A stretch of 64,000 bases of DNA from Paracoccaceae bacterium (lineage in GTDB: Bacteria > Pseudomonadota > Alphaproteobacteria > Rhodobacterales > Rhodobacteraceae). Below are positions 62,682 to 64,000 of the stretch, piece after piece. The notes under the pieces were generated by a model. It worked only from the letters and a program-made list of their open reading frames with translations, made no database searches and was not told where the DNA came from. The translations under genes and the position numbers were made by a program. Each line of letters begins with the position of its first letter. The first letter of the stretch is position 1. Location: NCBI GenBank assembly GCA_902543185.1, contig CACBXB010000006.1, positions 1 through 64,000 on the forward strand, given 5' to 3'.

Positions 62682-63956
62682 ATGGTTAGTAACTCTTCCA
62701 CAAATGTACTTTTGTCAGCTGATGGCACTCCATTAAAAAAGAGCCTAAATCGCTCTCTCCGGCAGCAAAAAATGAGAGCTCTATTATTAATAGCTCCGCT
62801 TTTAATCTTTATATTAGTTGCGTTCATAATGCCGATTGTTTCAATGCTATCTAGATCAGTTGAAAATGATTTAGTAGGACAAACGTTGCCTTTAACGGTA
62901 CAATCCATTCAATCTTGGGATGCATTGAGTGGTGAATTACCAGACGAGCCTGTCTATAGAGCTTTTGCTCAAGATATACAGAATGCAGCGAAAGCCAAAG
63001 TTCACACCAAAGTAGGACTAAGGCTTAATTATGAAAAATCTGGGATCGCGTCACTTTTCAAAAAGACCGCAAGAAAAGCAAAAAAATGGGATATTGAAAA
63101 TGATGGTCCATTTAAAGAAAAATTAACAAAAGTACATAAAGGATGGGGCGAAGTAGAGGTATGGCAAACTATTAAAACGCATAGTCCAACTTACACGTCG
63201 GGATATTTTTTAAACGCCGTGGATATGCGTAAAACCGTTCAAGGGGCTGAGTGGCAACCAGAAGACAAAACAATCTTAATTAAATTATTCCAACGAACAT
63301 TGGTGATGTCGTTAATAATTACTTTTTCATGCATTATTCTCGGATATCCAGTGGCTTGGCTTTTAGCTAACCTTCCAATGCGTCAGGCGAACTTACTTAT
63401 GATTTTGGTTTTATTACCCTTTTGGACCTCCTTGTTAGTGAGGACTTCGGCTTGGAAAGTCATGTTGCAACAACAAGGCGTTATAAATGATGTTCTCGTG
63501 CAACTTAGTCTTATTTCGAATGAGGGCCGTCTCATTATGATTAATAATGAAATTGGGACTATCGTTGCCATGACCCATATACTTTTACCTTTTATGATCT
63601 TACCAATGTATTCCGTTATGCAAACAATCCCGCCTAGTTATTTGCGTGCAGCAAAATCATTGGGGGCAACAAACTGGACTGCATTCTGGCGAGTGTATTT
63701 TCCTCAATCTGTACCAGGAATTGGTGCTGGGTCAATTTTGGTCTTCATACTAGCAATTGGATATTACATCACCCCCGAGATCGTCGGTGGAACTAAAGGT
63801 GTGTTTATCTCCAATCGCATTGCATATCATATACTGAAGTCATTGAACTGGGGCTTAGCCGCTGCGCTAGGCACTATTCTTTTAGTCGCTGTGTTAATTT
63901 TATATTGGACCTACGATAAAATTGTCGGCATCGATAATGTGAAATTAGGTGGATAG
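62682..63956 (+). CDS. ABC transporter permease (PotB-like) with large periplasmic insert
   Basis: The 424-residue permease has a first helix at about 32-54, then about 145 residues before the next helices. The insert is rich in Lys and charged (KSGIASLFKKTARKAKKWDI; WGEVEVWQTIKTHSPTYTSG). Five more helices follow from about 207. The EAA loop is SYLRAAKSLGATNWTAFWRV (about 322-341), which contacts the ATPase. Typical PotB is under 300 residues, so this is the long form seen in some marine alphaproteobacteria. It is 4 nt before the next permease. Confidence 0.9.
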   Translation: MVSNSSTNVLLSADGTPLKKSLNRSLRQQKMRALLLIAPLLIFILVAFIMPIVSMLSRSVENDLVGQTLPLTVQSIQSWDALSGELPDEPVYRAFAQDIQNAAKAKVHTKVGLRLNYEKSGIASLFKKTARKAKKWDIENDGPFKEKLTKVHKGWGEVEVWQTIKTHSPTYTSGYFLNAVDMRKTVQGAEWQPEDKTILIKLFQRTLVMSLIITFSCIILGYPVAWLLANLPMRQANLLMILVLLPFWTSLLVRTSAWKVMLQQQGVINDVLVQLSLISNEGRLIMINNEIGTIVAMTHILLPFMILPMYSVMQTIPPSYLRAAKSLGATNWTAFWRVYFPQSVPGIGAGSILVFILAIGYYITPEIVGGTKGVFISNRIAYHILKSLNWGLAAALGTILLVAVLILYWTYDKIVGIDNVKLGG

Positions 63957-63960
63957 CAGA

Positions 63961-64000
63961 ATGAATCAGCCAAAACCCTTTTTTCAAAGTAAAATTGTAT
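63961..64000 (+). CDS. second ABC permease (PotC-like), start only
   Basis: An ATG at 63961 opens a frame (MNQPKPFFQSKIV) that runs off the right edge after 13 codons, 4 nt after the first permease. By position it should be the second membrane subunit of the Pot-type importer. Only location supports this. Confidence 0.6.
   Translation, partial: MNQPKPFFQSKIV

Noticed and set aside
1-64000. CRISPR arrays, insertion sequences, prophage or toxin-antitoxin genes
   Set aside because: No repeated spacer pattern, transposase, terminal repeats or phage structural genes were seen.

Overview
The window reads as a stretch of chromosome from a low-GC marine alphaproteobacterium, most likely of the Rhodobacterales/Roseobacter group. 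The pointers are GcrA (the alphaproteobacterial cell-cycle regulator), phosphatidylcholine synthase, the DUF3572, DUF1127 and DUF4389 families, the order ruvC-ruvA-ruvB-ybgC-tolQRAB, the order hom-glpX-recJ, and a polyamine-type ABC transporter next to amino-acid catabolism genes. The base composition is clearly AT-rich, which fits streamlined pelagic relatives. The exact lineage is an inference. I see no insertion sequence, prophage, CRISPR array or rRNA. There is one tRNA.

Layout. 1-5981 (minus strand): envelope and recombination block, tolB (partial), tolA, tolR, tolQ, ybgC, an unknown 211-residue gene, ruvB, ruvA, ruvC. 6141-10499 (minus): prmA, an MFS transporter, priA. 10620-14351 (plus): fsa-type transaldolase, DUF484, xerC, pcs, gcrA. 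14374-15987 (minus): a beta-hydroxyacid dehydrogenase and a TetR regulator with a palindromic candidate operator. 16120-20143 (plus): hom, glpX, recJ, then tRNA-Glu, a DUF1127 protein, a 34-residue zinc-ribbon microprotein (minus), DUF4389 and an EamA exporter. 22378-25003 (minus): MttB-family methyltransferase, HAD phosphatase, DUF3572. 25151-33051: prpE and glyA (plus), and nadK, pyrD, DUF952, MATE and two hotdog thioesterases (minus).

33161-42825 (plus) is a complete beta-oxidation-type acyl-CoA operon: two paralogous MerR regulators, two acyl-CoA dehydrogenases, a GST, a thiolase, a FadB-like fusion and an acyl-CoA ligase. A 10-bp inverted repeat lies between the regulators. 42878-47479 holds a membrane-anchored M48-like protein without HExxH (plus) and a pyrimidine/deoxynucleoside salvage operon cdd-deoA-deoB-upp (minus). 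47641-55208 has maeB with a perfect 26-bp palindrome just upstream, a Nudix hydrolase, an EamA transporter with a G9 tract, an aldo/keto reductase, an orphan ImuA-like gene and metG. 55257-57147 (minus) has two small secreted unknowns and a KdgK-like kinase.

The last block, 57264-64000 (plus), is the most system-like. A diaminopropionate-ammonia-lyase-like PLP enzyme, an M24 peptidase/hydrolase and an Asp/Glu-racemase-family protein overlap one another by 4 nt. They are followed by ATPase, binding-protein and permease genes of a Pot-type ABC importer. It looks like an uptake-and-degradation module for a nitrogenous osmolyte or modified amino acid whose substrate cannot be read from sequence.

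TTG start codons are frequent here, several with good Shine-Dalgarno sequences. Where a longer reading frame had no ribosome binding site, I chose the start by Shine-Dalgarno, family N-terminus or gene overlap, and say so in the entry.
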